Source: Chamaecyparis obtusa (Eukaryota > Streptophyta > Pinopsida > Cupressales > Cupressaceae). Taken from it: DNA of 64,000 nt. A program made the position numbers and the translations under genes. Location of the stretch: assembly GCA_027943335.1 (NCBI GenBank), contig BSBK01003566.1, positions 677,764-741,763 on the forward strand, read 5' to 3'. Each line of letters starts with the position of its first letter. Within the stretch, counting starts at the first letter, position 1. The notes beneath the pieces are model-generated. The model saw only the letters and a list, made by a program, of their open reading frames with translations. It made no database searches and was not told the origin of the DNA. Positions 10,442 to 20,894 of the stretch are shown here, one piece after another.

Positions 10442-11981
10442 TGATGCAGAGGTGGCAGTAGAAGGTTAGTTTTTCAGACTGCTGGGTTTTGATGTTTCCC
10501 CAACACTAAGTCTTTCAACAAAGACTTCCAATAAGTGTTACAAAAATTTACTTTGCTATTATACCCCTTCAAAAATTCTGAGGGTATCAATCCAATCCAA
10601 AAATTCACCTTCCAACTTACTACAACAATCTATTGACTTGTTCCACAAAACATGGCTACAGGAACCAAATTGGAAACAGTTTGAAGTTCCTGTCACTAAC
10701 CAACATACACACCTGAATGAATGATGGAATTTTGATAGGTTCAACTATCCAGACACTGTCCCACAAAACTAACTTCTAGTCCACTCCAGCATTTCAAGAA
10801 TCTTCCAAAGAACATAGACCTAGTAGGGCCCTAATAGGCTTGGTTTTCAAAGAAAGACCAATGAAATGGGTGCATAAACCGAAAATAGGGTTTAAGATCT
10901 CTTTGAGGGTATCTGAAAACACCTAATCCACCTTCAAGATACTTCCTTTTCTCTTTTACAACACTGAATAAGCAAAATTCTATGATTCAGAACCAAATAC
11001 CTTCACATATTTGGCCTAGGGCTTGCAAGCATAAATCATTCCCGCTAATTCTGCAACTCCTACTCCTAGAATATGAAAATTCATTCCTAAACCTTTCATT
11101 TACATTGGGTTTTGTGCAATTTGGGTGGTACAGTCATGATCTATACCCCCATTTGCCCAAAACCCTTGTCTACCTAGGGTTTACTGGTTATTTATAAAGA
11201 AAATGCTACAACTTGAGTTAGCGATTGCCAAATTACTTCAGACTAAGTGCATTCAAAAGATAAATCACCAATATTGCCTCTCAAAATGTCAACCTCTCAC
11301 TCCCAGATCGTACAAAATTGAAACAACAGGGTTTTGTAACACAAAAAACCAAGGAATCTTTATTGATAGTTTAAAAATCCCTACATATGTCCACCTTCGC
11401 TGTTGGGAAGGTTGATAGAAACATTTATACATCATTTCCATCGATCCACCCTCTCTAATTCAATTGAGATCAGCTATAACTTACTGATCTGTCTAACTGG
11501 CAACTTGCAACAGAAAGTTGCAAAGTTGTTTAGCAACTTTTGAAAAGTTGCACATCAACTTTTGTTGCATTTTGCATTTTTGCATCCTATGAAGTCTAAA
11601 GACTTCCTAGCCTAAAAAGACATCTATGGAAACCTTTTCTAAGATCTCTGCACTTTATTTAGACCATATTCTATGTCCTACACCCTATTTTAGTCCTATA
11701 GGTCTCTAAGGTTCAAGGTTTATAGAATCACCAAATGAACCTAGAGCCTTTACAAATGGACTTATTATGAACTGAAAACTACTCTAAACATCTTCAAAGC
11801 ATGGTGCTCTATCATGAGCCAAGTCTAAGACTTAGATACATGAAGAAACAAGTATAGTTCCATTGAAGGCTTAATAAATGTCTTTTGGATCTTTGATGTG
11901 CCTTCATTGATGCTTCAAACCATTTCTTCAAAATATGCCAGGAGCTTCAGGAACTTCAGGAGCTTATAGTGCTCTGCACCA
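10442..11981 (-). repeat. B1 5' LTR (right copy)
   Basis: This 1540-base partner of 4186-5716 lies next to the primer site, so it is the 5' LTR of the minus-strand element and would hold its promoter. The paired hairpins recur at 11514-11540 and 11543-11563. Confidence 0.94.
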
Positions 11982-11986
11982 CAACC
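11982..11986. repeat. Target-site duplication of B1, right copy (CAACC)
   Basis: It repeats 4181-4185 and marks where A1 gag coding resumes. Confidence 0.92.
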
Positions 11987-12415
11987 TGAGGACAAAGAAA
12001 TAAACAAAGAAAATGATGTTGTGCAAGACAATAAATCTAATGCCAGTAAGGATGAAGTAAACAAGATAGTTAAATAGGTTAAGAAATCCTTTACCAAACC
12101 TAGAAATATTGTATGCTACAAATGCAATAACTTTGGTCATATTGCTAAGTATTGCAAGTTGCAAATTGACTACAACCAATTGACACCTAAGAAGAAGGTG
12201 AAATGCTTCAAATGTAACAATGATGGACATGTTGCAAAGTATTTCAGATTTAGAGGACTAGTAAAGAAGTCCTTCAGACCATTCGCAAAAGAAAATGAAC
12301 TAAATGATAAACAAAAAGAGCTAGCATAACTAAAAGTAGAATTGAAGGAGAAATGGGTCAAGTAGAAAGAACCTGTTGAATTTGAAGTTAAGAAAGAGGA
12401 AGAGTAGAGTGCGAG
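11987..12415 (+). pseudogene. gag: A1 gag, C-terminal part with zinc knuckles
   Basis: This continues the gag interrupted at 4180. Two CCHC knuckles are visible: one complete (CYKCNNFGHIAKYC, 12114-12155) and one (12204-12245) whose last Cys is Phe. With the knuckle at 4007-4048 this gag had three. The tail is Lys/Glu-rich. Stops lie after the first Lys-rich stretch and at least three times after about 12325, several at positions compatible with a former CAA or CAG codon. Confidence 0.8.
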
Positions 12416-12640
12416 AACTCACAAGAGTCCTAAGAGTCTTGTGGAATCATTAATAGGGTGCATTGCCTCACCATATTTTTGATGGGAAATGTATGCCTTA
12501 AGTGGAGCATGACAGATTAACACCTGTCAGATATAGAGCCCCTTTATGGATGAGTTAAGTTATGTGAACTTGAAAACAACTTAGTTACTATGTCATGGGA
12601 TCTTGGACAAGATCACATATGATCTAGAAATATATATGAG
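12416..12640 (+). other. A1 segment between gag and integrase remnant, unassigned
   Basis: Copia protease and the integrase zinc domain are expected here, but no D-S-G protease motif and no H2C2 motif was found in any forward frame. The span is too short for both, so a deletion is likely. Confidence 0.4.
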
Positions 12641-13125
12641 AAGATGTACTATTTTGAGCCAACACTGGTTTGTTGCAACTTTATGGGCAATTTTTGGGAC
12701 TTGTGCCAAATTTTCTATAAGGATAGTAATGTGGTCGAACTACTTACCATTTACACTAAGATCAAAGAGCATTGGAGAGAAACAATCAATACAACTGTAT
12801 ATACAATAAATAGAGTACAAATTAGAGAAGGTACATGAAAGGCACCATCTAAGATATGGTATGGTAAGACACCTATTGCTAGTTATTTCAAAATTTTTGG
12901 AAGTAAATGTTACATCAAGAGAGATGAATGTATAGGAAAATTTGATGCTAGAAGTGATGAAGGATTATTCCTTGGATACACTACTAGAAGTAAAGCTTAT
13001 AGATGTTACAATCTATGAACTAGGAAGATGAATGGAAGTGCTAATGTAAGAGTAAATAAAAAGTTTAAGGTTAGAGAAAAATACTATGGTCCTAACCCCT
13101 ATGAGATTTCTTTTGAAAACATGAG
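12641..13125 (+). pseudogene. pol: A1 integrase C-terminal remnant
   Basis: The segment with TINRV and IREGT, then KIWYGKTP and FGSKCYIKRDE, then DEGLFLGY, matches the part of copia integrase just after the catalytic core, where NRV, GxxP, FGCxxY and FLGY motifs are conserved. The catalytic core (DDE) is absent. Stops interrupt at about 12837, 13017 and 13134. It is a non-functional remnant. Confidence 0.72.
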
Positions 13126-13372
13126 TACAAGTTAGAAAAATATGTAGACAATAGAAAGTCTGAATGAAAGGAATGAAGCATCACATGATGTTTTGGAAAT
13201 TGACAATTGCATAAGTGCAGAGTTGAGGGAACAAACCACACCCAAATATGTTCTAAGAAATAATCCTAAGGACCAGATCATTGGTGATAGTAGAAAAGGA
13301 ACTAGAACAAGATTGTAAAATAGAGAAGAGAGGTCACAATCTACAAATGTCATCTGCTTGATTTCTCAAGTA
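13126..13372 (+). pseudogene. A1 integrase-RT linker remnant
   Basis: An acidic, low-conservation coding stretch (ESLNERNEASHDVLEID and neighbours) with several stops. Copia elements carry such a variable linker between integrase and RT. No motif is assignable. Confidence 0.45.
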
Positions 13373-13985
13373 GAACCACAGTTCACAGAGGAGACTTGGA
13401 AGAGGAAGTATACATTGAGAAACTTGATGGATTTCCTTTATTAAGGAGTGAAGATCTAGTTTGCAAATTGAAGAAGGCTTTATATTGATTGAAACAAGCA
13501 CCAAGGGCTTGGTATGCAAGATTGGATAAGTATCTGATTTAGTTGGGATTCAAGAAGGGAAATGTTGACAGTAATTTGTACCTAAGAATCACTGAAGAAG
13601 GTATCTTGATTGTTGAAGTTTTTGTTGAGGATATTATATTAGAAGGAAATGATTTTATGAGCAACAAATTTGTAGAAGAGATGAAAAGTGAATTTAAAAT
13701 ATCTATGATTGGGGAGATGAAATTCTTCCTTGGATTGTAGATCAGTCAAATTAAAGAAGGGATATTCATATCTCAGACCAAATATCTCAAAGAACTGTTG
13801 AAATTTTTTGGCATGGATGACATTAAACCTATAGGAACTCCTATGGTAACTAGAACAAAGTTGTCTTTGGAAGATGAAGCAAAGAATGTACCTTAGATAA
13901 GGTATAGATCAGTGATTGGAGGTCTTCAGTATCTAACACATACCTGATATAGCCAATGTTGTTGGAATTGTTGTCAGATTTCAAG
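13373..13985 (+). pseudogene. pol: A1 reverse transcriptase, C-terminal half
   Basis: The copia RT is recognisable from GDLEEEVYIEKLDGF onward: KLKKALY with a stop at the conserved Gly, LKQAPRAWYARLDKYL, NVDSNLYL, then VEVFVEDIIL at the catalytic box, where YVDD has become FVED. Then come FFLGL and the SVIGGLQYLT region. The N-terminal third of RT, with the first catalytic Asp, is missing, so a deletion ends near 13373. Stops at about 13487, 13541 and 13738, plus a frameshift near 13945, confirm inactivity. Confidence 0.85.
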
Positions 13986-14563
13986 CAGATCCTAAAGAAT
14001 CTCACCTTATGGCAGTAAAAAGGATATTCAAATATCTTAAGGGCACAATTGAGTTTGGTGTATGGTATGATAAATCAGATGACTTTAAATTTCATGCCTT
14101 CATTGATGCTAATTGGGAAGGGAATGTAGATGACAAAAAGAGTACTAGTGAAGGAGCATTCTTCCTTGGTAAAAGATTAGTTTCTTAACTTAGCAAGAAG
14201 CGGGACTGCATTGCTCAGTCTACTATAGAATCAGAATATGTTGCAGCAACAATCAATTGTATAGAGATCATATGGATGAAGCAAATGTTGGAGGACATTG
14301 GAGTATATCTAGAAGATTCAATCACTATCCATTGTGACAATACTAGCATGGTAAATACATCAAAGAACCCTGTTATGCATTAAAAAATAAAACATATACC
14401 AATAAAGTACCATTTCTTGAGAGACAAAGTAGCAGAGATGGAAGTAAAGTTAGAATATACAAGTACAAAGGAACAAATAGTAGACATTTTCACAAAACCT
14501 CTACCTAAGGATACATTGGAGTATCTAAGAGGTATGCTAGGGGTCATGCCCTAGCCTACCCTT
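13950..14563 (+). pseudogene. pol: A1 RNase H
   Basis: This continues RT in a shifted frame: VKRIFKYLKGT, then FHAFIDANWEG (catalytic Asp), STIESEYVAA (catalytic Glu), and IHCDNTSM (catalytic Asp). It ends with KHIPIKYHFLRD and VDIFTKPL, the usual end of copia pol. The catalytic residues look kept, but in-frame stops at about 14186 and 14383 break it. Confidence 0.88.
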
Positions 14564-14892
14564 GAGTAATTGATGCAAGAGTTGCATTAGTCCAGAAATA
14601 TCATAGCACTATTTCATTCTATGGACTATATGCTTGATGCTTCTCCTATGGGGGACTATATGTATTTGAGTTGAGTTACTGAGAACTCTTGGAGACACCT
14701 TTGACATTGATGCCAATGGGGGAGAGATTGACACATGAAAAATAGTATGAAAGGATAATATTTTAAAGGATTTGATGATTGATGAAGAGGATTTGAAAAG
14801 ATGTTGATGTAGATATAATACATGCATGTTTTGGTATTTATGGAACTTAGATGTTTTTCATCTATGTTTCCATGAATGCCAAAGTGGGAGAT
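14564..14892 (+). promoter_or_regulatory. A1 3' untranslated stretch and polypurine tract
   Basis: After the end of pol the sequence is noncoding. The polypurine tract CAAAGTGGGAGAT occupies 14880-14892, directly before the 3' LTR. Two purine runs upstream (GGGGGAC near 14650 and AATGGGGGAGAGATTGAC near 14716) look like extra tracts. Confidence 0.75.
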
Positions 14893-16234
14893 TGTTAGCA
14901 TGAATGCTAATGGTATTCCTATGGGGGAGTATCATAGTAATGATAGAGGCATGCTACATTGGTTGTGTGTTGCATTCATGACAGAGTTGGTCATTGATGG
15001 CAATATATGTTATTGTTTGGATTGTTCAAGAACCTACATAAGAGGTTGCAAAGAATTGTATAGATACAACACAATGAATAAGAACATACACACTTAGAAG
15101 AAGACTTCTAATGATGTCTTGGGTCACCATCTGTGATCACACATTCTTATGAGTTGTCTAACATAATTATAATTGTATTACTGATGACTAGTTTTCAGAA
15201 GACAGAAACTATGTTATCACATAGTTGATTGCAAAACTTTGTGGATAGCAATCATGGTCATTTGAGTTATGACATGAGAACATAGGTTCATGTAGGATAC
15301 TAGCTTGAGATCTTATTGCGATCATATGGTGTCAGGATCATACAGGTCAGCTATGGCGTATGCATTGGCAAAGACCTATTTGAAGGCTGACTTGGAACAC
15401 ATTTCAAGTAATATGATATGTGAGCTTAATCAATGGATCTAAATGATTAATTGATGTAACTACTATGTTGTAACATTTTAAGAGATGTCATGTGCATCTT
15501 CACATGGGTCCATTTGTATTTTGTAAATAGGATTTATCCTATTAAGGCTGACTTGGATATAATTGTTGTAACTTGTATTTAAGGATTGAATTCCTTATAA
15601 AATAATGTGGCATTGCATATGCAAGATTCAAAGGTGAATGAAAGCTTAAGGATGCATTGGATACTATTTGAAGAAATAGTACTTGTGCACTAAGGCACAA
15701 GGTGGAGCTTTCTTGGTAGTGATTGAAGGCTGGAAGTAGTTTCATAACAAAATTATCTCAGACTTGAAGTTGCAAGGTTTGGAGAACCTGAGGGTGGCTT
15801 TAACTCTCAAATCTCCTGATCAAGTTGATGTATTGTACACCCCTAATAGGTTAATTTCATTTAAAAGGGTTGGAATCCTAATAGGGTCAATTCCTTAATT
15901 GGGATCACATTGTAAAAGACTCCTAACAGGGTCTATCCTTTAACCAAGACCTACCTATTGTAATACTCGGCTCCTAATAGGGTCATAACTCTTAACATGG
16001 TTATTATAATTATAGTGCAGATATTTTTGGGTACCATCCCCATCTTGGTTTTTCCCTTAACAAGTTTTTCCTCAAAAACAAATATGTTGTTCTTTTATGC
16101 TTGTTTATGTTGCATGGTCATTTATCTTATGCTATATCTTTATATGTTTTATGAAGAAGATAAAGAAGCTCAAGAATTTAGTAAAGTATTATGACACTGA
16201 TTCACCCCCCCCTCAGTGTTACCAAATCCTAACA
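14893..16234 (+). repeat. A1 3' LTR
   Basis: This 1342-base partner of 1871-3226 begins TGTTAGCATGAATG and ends CTAACA. It keeps the CTCCTAACAGGG-like boxes (about 15815-16070) and the C-rich palindrome near its end. Confidence 0.92.
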
Positions 16235-16239
16235 GTAAG
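16235..16239. repeat. Target-site duplication of A1, right copy (GTAAG)
   Basis: It repeats 1866-1870 and closes A1. Confidence 0.93.
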
Positions 16240-16827
16240 TTTTTTAAATTCTATCCAAAAGTGTTGTTGATGTTCATTAAGTTTATACTAATGTTGCAAC
16301 TATTTCTAATTTTTCATACACATTTGAAGCATTGAAAGTTGCTGAGAAGAGGAAGATACTTCAAAGAACCAGTTAATGGTTTTGTTTGATAATGTATTTT
16401 TTTTCTAGTTAGTGTAGGTTAGAATAGGTTAGTGTAGGTCTTTCATTCAATAAGTGTTGTTACACAATGTCTTAGAGTTAGTAGTTGTCTAGTCTAATTT
16501 GTTTCCTAGTTCTTCTTGTCTAAATGGGTATTTTGGAGAAGTTCGCAACTGGGAGGTTGCTCATATTTCAAGTCATTTTTCAAGAGTGTGAGTGATTCAA
16601 GTCTCTAATCTTGGAAGAGAGTCTTTGCATATATTTTCAACAAGTTCCATTAAGTAGTCAGGTCTTCATGATGTCAAGAATGTCTATTTAATGATGGTGT
16701 CTAGTTGGTCTAATCATATTTTGTTTAATGGAAAAAGGACATTCAAATTGTATTATAAGTCATTAGATGGATACAAAATTTGTAGGTTGCATGCAACAAT
16801 TGTTGTCTAATTTAATAGTCATTTTCA

Positions 16828-17025
16828 CAACCACTGTTGTGTGACTGAAAAATCATCCTATAACCACTATTTTGTGACTGAGCAGTCATCTTGTATCCAC
16901 TACTATTTGACTGAGCAATCATCCTACAACCACTACTATGTGACAGAGTAGTCATCCTGAAGCTACTACTATGTGACTGAACAGTCATCCTACAACAACT
17001 ATTGTGTGATTCAAAAGGTAACTTG
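16828..17025. repeat. 33-base tandem repeat, about 6 copies
   Basis: The unit resembles CAACCACTACTATGTGACTG followed by AGCAGTCATCCTA. Copies are diverged at 10-30% by eye but keep a 33-base spacing, so no frame is broken. On the minus strand the repeat reads as an 11-residue motif like SHSSGCRMTAQ in an open stretch (16812-17042). Either a repeat that happens to be open or a piece of a repeat-containing protein would fit. Confidence 0.85.
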
Positions 17026-17732
17026 GACAAGTATGAATACATCTATAACTACTGATATTAAATATGCAACAGTCTCAAAGGGACCTAAATATTCAACAAT
17101 GAAGGGACATGTACTTTCATCTATTTGCCATGTTTGAAGCTTCTCACAACAACACAAATGGTACTAAATTTATTATTTCTATTTATTCATAATATTTATC
17201 ATTTTTTTAGTAATTAATTATCTATGAATTGCACTTTGTTTGTCAATTATCATTATTATAATTATATGCTTCATAACTGATTTATTTTGCTACCTTCATA
17301 CATACATTTTCATTTGAGGACAAGTGACCTTTTAGCTGGGGGGGAACACGTGTATACCTTGTGTTGTTTTCATAGACCATAGGAGGAAGACCTTGCCTAT
17401 ACATTTTTATATTACCTCTTATATTTATGGTTATTGAAGCAAAAGTAATAATTAATAATAAAGTGAAGAGAAATAAAAATGGAATGTCTTATGAAGGGAT
17501 AACAAAGGGAAGAAAGTATGACTATGTGAAGTGTTGGAGATGACATAAAGCAATGATAAGAAGACTTAAGGAGGCAATCAATAGAGATGAAGAAAATAAA
17601 TTATAGTCGTGTCAAATAAAAATATTCTTAATGATCAAATAAACATGCATGACATGTGCTATGAAGGATTGAAGTTGTCATGGGATTTCATGCTAATAGC
17701 CTTCATGTCTAACTAATTCCTATCCCCTCCTT

Positions 17733-17763
17733 GAGGACAAGCAAGATTTCAACAAAGGGGGAA
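17733..17763 (+). promoter_or_regulatory. O1 polypurine tract
   Basis: TTGAGGACAAGC is followed by CAACAAAGGGGGAA up to the LTR start TGATGAG at 17764. A GAGGACAAGC block before a purine run is typical of the 3' end of Athila/Tat-type plant gypsy elements. This supports the O1 assignment. Confidence 0.65.
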
Positions 17764-18698
17764 TGATGAGATTATAAACTTCCATGATTATATCAATTTA
17801 TATAACAATTTAACTCATATTTATAATATATTTTCAAGTCATTTTCATACATTACCTTGATTTGTGAAGCATTGACTATGATTAATGATTTATTGATTAA
17901 CATTTATATGTATAACTAGTTAATGCTAGAATGTGATGATTTATTATGATAAATGGTTATTATTAAATAATAAATGTTTTGATATGATTAACATGTTGTT
18001 TGTGATATATTTGACTCATTCATGCAATTGGAAAGAAGGAGAAGCAAGTTGACACTTGTTAATATTCAACAGTTGCTAGAAATGCAGAAAAAGTAAAAAA
18101 CTAGCTTCAGTAAAATGGGCATATCTCACTCAATTATTAATGAAATAAAAAAATTATTAATGATTTGGAAATATCAAAAGGAAGATAAAAACATATTAAA
18201 ATATCTTGAGTTAACTCGCAATAGTTAATGATAAGCACTCATCTGAAGTTGACTAAGTAAAAATAGGCGAGTTTGAAGGCAACCAAAACCCAATTTTAGT
18301 AAAATGATCATATATTTCATGTTTACTAATGAAATATAGATTTTCAAAATGATTTGGAAAGATAATAAGTAGGAGCATAACCTAGTAAAATAATTTGAGC
18401 TAGCTCTCAATAATAAAGGAGCACCATGCATTTGAAGTTGACTGCATAAAAAGTGGAACAAAAAATCAGCAGACTTAAGCAAACTTCTATTTATTGCAAT
18501 CCAAGTTATAAATTGAAAAGAGGTTGGATATGATTTGTATTGTATTTATGAACACTAAAAAATCTCCAGGAAATTATCTTTTTCATAAAAGAGTCCAAAG
18601 AAACTCTTTTTCCAATCAGTTAAGAAGACAAGTTTTAATAAGACTCTGCTTCTTAGTCATTATTTTAGAATAAGTCCCTTCATTGTTTAAAGGAATGA
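17764..18698 (+). repeat. O1 3' LTR (partial)
   Basis: It starts TGATGAG after the polypurine tract. From 18285 it matches window positions 1-415; similarity stops near 18698, so the LTR is truncated or replaced beyond that. Internally, 18107-18285 and 18296-18460 resemble each other, a diverged duplication with a period near 190 bases. Confidence 0.62.
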
Positions 18699-19563
18699 TT
18701 ATAATCCTTGTACTTGCTTTGGAAAATAGGGTTGATTATGCCCCCAAAACTAGTTGTAAACCAAATTTTCCTTTATTTTCCTAAAACAACATATGGGAGT
18801 TTTTATACATGTCATGTAAATCTAAAAAGGGTATTCCAAAGTGTTATTTTTTGTTCATAAAGATAGGGGTTGAATAATTAAATCCCCAAAACCAATCAGA
18901 TATGGCTAGTAGGCTTAGTTTCCATGTATGAAAGAAGTGTGAATAAAACTTGTAAAGTGGCCTTGCAAGGTATTTGATTGGGTTGATAGGGATACAAGTA
19001 TTTACTTAAGACAACAGTAAGCTTTTGAGAAGCACCATTTCATGTCAGGCATAAGGTTGGCTATAGGAGCCTTTGTCAATATGTCTAATGGGAACAATGT
19101 GAGAAGCCCATTTGAAGAGTCACCTTTGAGACTTTGTTGAATTCGTTATTGTGTCCTTGTCTTTCAAATAATTCCTATGCAACATAAATGTAAGGGCATA
19201 AGAATAAAATTGAGCTTTTGAAAAATCAAGTGGAATACTACAAGGTTGCAAGCTATGACATAGGTGATTTCATGGAATATGCATTAGAAATCCATGATGA
19301 CTTGACCTCAGTGCAAAAGGAGTTCTAAAAGGATGTTTTATATTTATAGGATGCCTATGAAGATGCATCAAATAATTCTTACATGTTAATAGAATGACAA
19401 CATCATGAGTAATGGTGGAAAAGATGCAAGTGGATCACTTAGTTGGATGACAACATGAATTCAAGGAAGCATTCCTTAAGATACCAAGGAAGCATCCTTG
19501 AGATACCATGTTTGGGAGAAAATAAGATAAATCAAATCAACATGGACTAACTACTCAAATGAT
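18699..19563. other. Unassigned flank between O1 and A2
   Basis: No LTR, known domain or RNA gene was seen apart from the coding remnant at 19202-19489. Near 19466-19510 a short direct repeat around AAGGAAGCAT occurs twice. Confidence 0.4.
19202..19489 (+). pseudogene. Decayed reading frame of unknown origin
   Basis: One forward frame reads like protein for about 95 codons (NKIELLKNQVEYYKV, GDFMEYALEIHDDL) with in-frame stops. Several of those stops (TAA or TAG) could derive from CAA or CAG by one C-to-T change. The composition suggests a helical, perhaps coiled, protein. It is not recognised; an old gag or accessory reading frame of another element is one possibility. Confidence 0.3.
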
Positions 19564-19568
19564 ACAAC
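19564..19568. repeat. Target-site duplication of A2, left copy (ACAAC)
   Basis: ACAAC precedes the A2 LTR. The right flank at 41908-41912 reads ACAAA, a 4 of 5 match. Confidence 0.75.
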
Positions 19569-20687
19569 TGTTAGGAATGGGAACACTGAGAGGGGGGGGG
19601 GGTGAATCAATGTTTACTGTATTTTATCTTTTCACTTAATCTTTAAACTGAGCTTAAATGATTAAGTACTAAAATGAACATCCAAATAAACATGAAACAT
19701 GAAATCAACACATAACACCAATATGGTTATGGGGAAACCCAAATAGGTAAAAACCCCGGTGGGAATTGACACCCACTAATATTCTGTACTAGTGTTTTAT
19801 GATCCTTGTTAGAAGATCCTTAACCTTGTTAGGAGTTGCTTTACAATGTATTAAGTACAGTAGACCTTGTCAAGGGTTAGACCTTGTTAGGAGTCTTTTA
19901 CAATAAACCCTATTAGGGGTGTGGATGCACTGTCCTAGAGCTCACTGCTCAAGTGGTGAAGGCTACAACCTTCTGATCTCAGATACACACTATATCTGCT
20001 AGATGAATTGTTACTGTGACATTGCTTGTCTGATCAGTTCCTTTTATGCGCTGATGCTTTGACCTCTTTCAAAGATCTAATACATCTTATAGACTCTTCA
20101 CACACTTCTTCTCTACTTATCTCAACTCTACTACAACTTCCATGCTAATTACAATGGGCGCATCTCATATTTATATGTGCATACAAAACAAATAACTAGG
20201 TCGGCCCTTTAATCGATTACATACAACGCTTCCGATTGAATTGGCTCAAGCATATTTACAAAAAAACATATTTACATGTCAGAAAACTAATTACAATAGG
20301 AGCATAGCCTTTACAACATTAGATTATAACCGCAAATCAAAATGTTAACAGTCAGCTGCTTACTCTGTTCTTCTCTGGCACACACTAGCTGTGTAACTTC
20401 AACTGTTTGTAACTTTGTCATACTTGCATATCTGATCATGCACTCATAGAATAAGCATGAATATAGTCTAACCAACTTATCTTCTAGGGTACACACCATA
20501 AAACCATTATACGCATGTGCACTGATGCTCTGAGCTTCAGGTACTCTGTACATTGTCTGTCTTCAACACTTAACCGATTTCTGATCTTCTCATCAAGTGC
20601 ACTGACTCCAAACTACTATATGAATTTGTTGCGATAATGACAACACTATACTAAGTCATATAAACCAATATAGTGAACTTTCCAACA
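19569..20687 (-). repeat. A2 3' LTR (left copy)
   Basis: This 1119-base LTR begins TGTTAGGAATGGG on the plus strand and ends CCAACA, so as an element it reads TGTTGG to CTAACA. It matches 25745-26455 and 41503-41907. It holds a run of 11 G at about 19591-19601, part of a variable tract, and boxes like CCTTGTTAGGAG. Confidence 0.93.
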
Positions 20688-20700
20688 ATCTCCCCCTTTG
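20688..20700 (-). promoter_or_regulatory. A2 polypurine tract
   Basis: The minus strand reads CAAAGGGGGAGAT directly before the 3' LTR. A near-copy, AATGTCAAAGGGGGAG, lies about 150 bases upstream at about 20839-20854. Confidence 0.85.
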
Positions 20701-20894
20701 TCATTGATGGCAACAAAGGAATATGGCCAAGTTGCTAACTGTTCCTTAATACAATTTTTTTTTGTCTTATATCTCCCTTATACATAAATTTCTATCTTAT
20801 ATCTCCTTATACATATCTATAACCATATTCTATACATACTCCCCCTTTGACATTAATGAAAAAGGTGCTTCAAAACTATATCCACAAATACTTA

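Larger units (their letters stand above)
4186..11981 (-). mobile_element. B1, Ty3/gypsy chromovirus
   Basis: This is a complete but decayed element of 7796 bases, nested inside A1 gag. Its LTRs (1531 and 1540 bases) look about 2% different by eye. They end in a near-perfect inverted repeat, TGATGCAGAG against TGGTGCAGAG. Its primer site is initiator-Met type. One long Gag-Pol frame encodes zinc knuckle, protease, RT, RNase H, integrase and a C-terminal chromodomain, which defines a chromovirus. Primer type and layout resemble the Tekay/Del group; the clade call is an inference. It is the youngest-looking insertion in the window, yet it has five in-frame stops and a frameshift. Confidence 0.95.
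1871..16234 (+). mobile_element. A1, Ty1/copia-type LTR retrotransposon carrying nested B1
   Basis: The element is bounded by two direct LTRs of about 1.35 kb that begin TGTTAG and end CTAACA, inside a perfect 5-base target duplication. An initiator-Met-type primer site follows the left LTR and a polypurine tract precedes the right one. Internal domains run gag, integrase remnant, RT, RNase H, the copia order. About 7.8 kb of the span is B1 (4186-11981). Without B1 the internal region is only about 3.9 kb, short for a copia element, and protease, integrase core and the front of RT are missing. LTRs differ at roughly one base in ten by eye at their 5' ends, so the insertion is old. Confidence 0.92.
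16240..17763 (+). mobile_element. O1 internal region, 3' part
   Basis: This is the continuation of O1 after A1. No pol motif was found on either strand, so with only about 2.4 kb of internal sequence in total (1008-1870 plus this) O1 looks non-autonomous or heavily deleted. It contains a 33-base tandem repeat (16828-17025), a first TTTGAGGACAAG plus G run (about 17313-17345) and the final polypurine tract. Confidence 0.55.

Noticed and set aside
16812..17042. 76-codon minus-strand protein-coding gene
   Set aside because: The open frame follows from a 33-base tandem repeat. No start context or domain supports a gene, so it is kept only as a repeat and a finding.
20311..20553. 80-codon minus-strand frame, with a 62-codon counterpart at 41530-41718
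   Set aside because: It lies within the A2 LTRs and is repeated only through LTR duplication.
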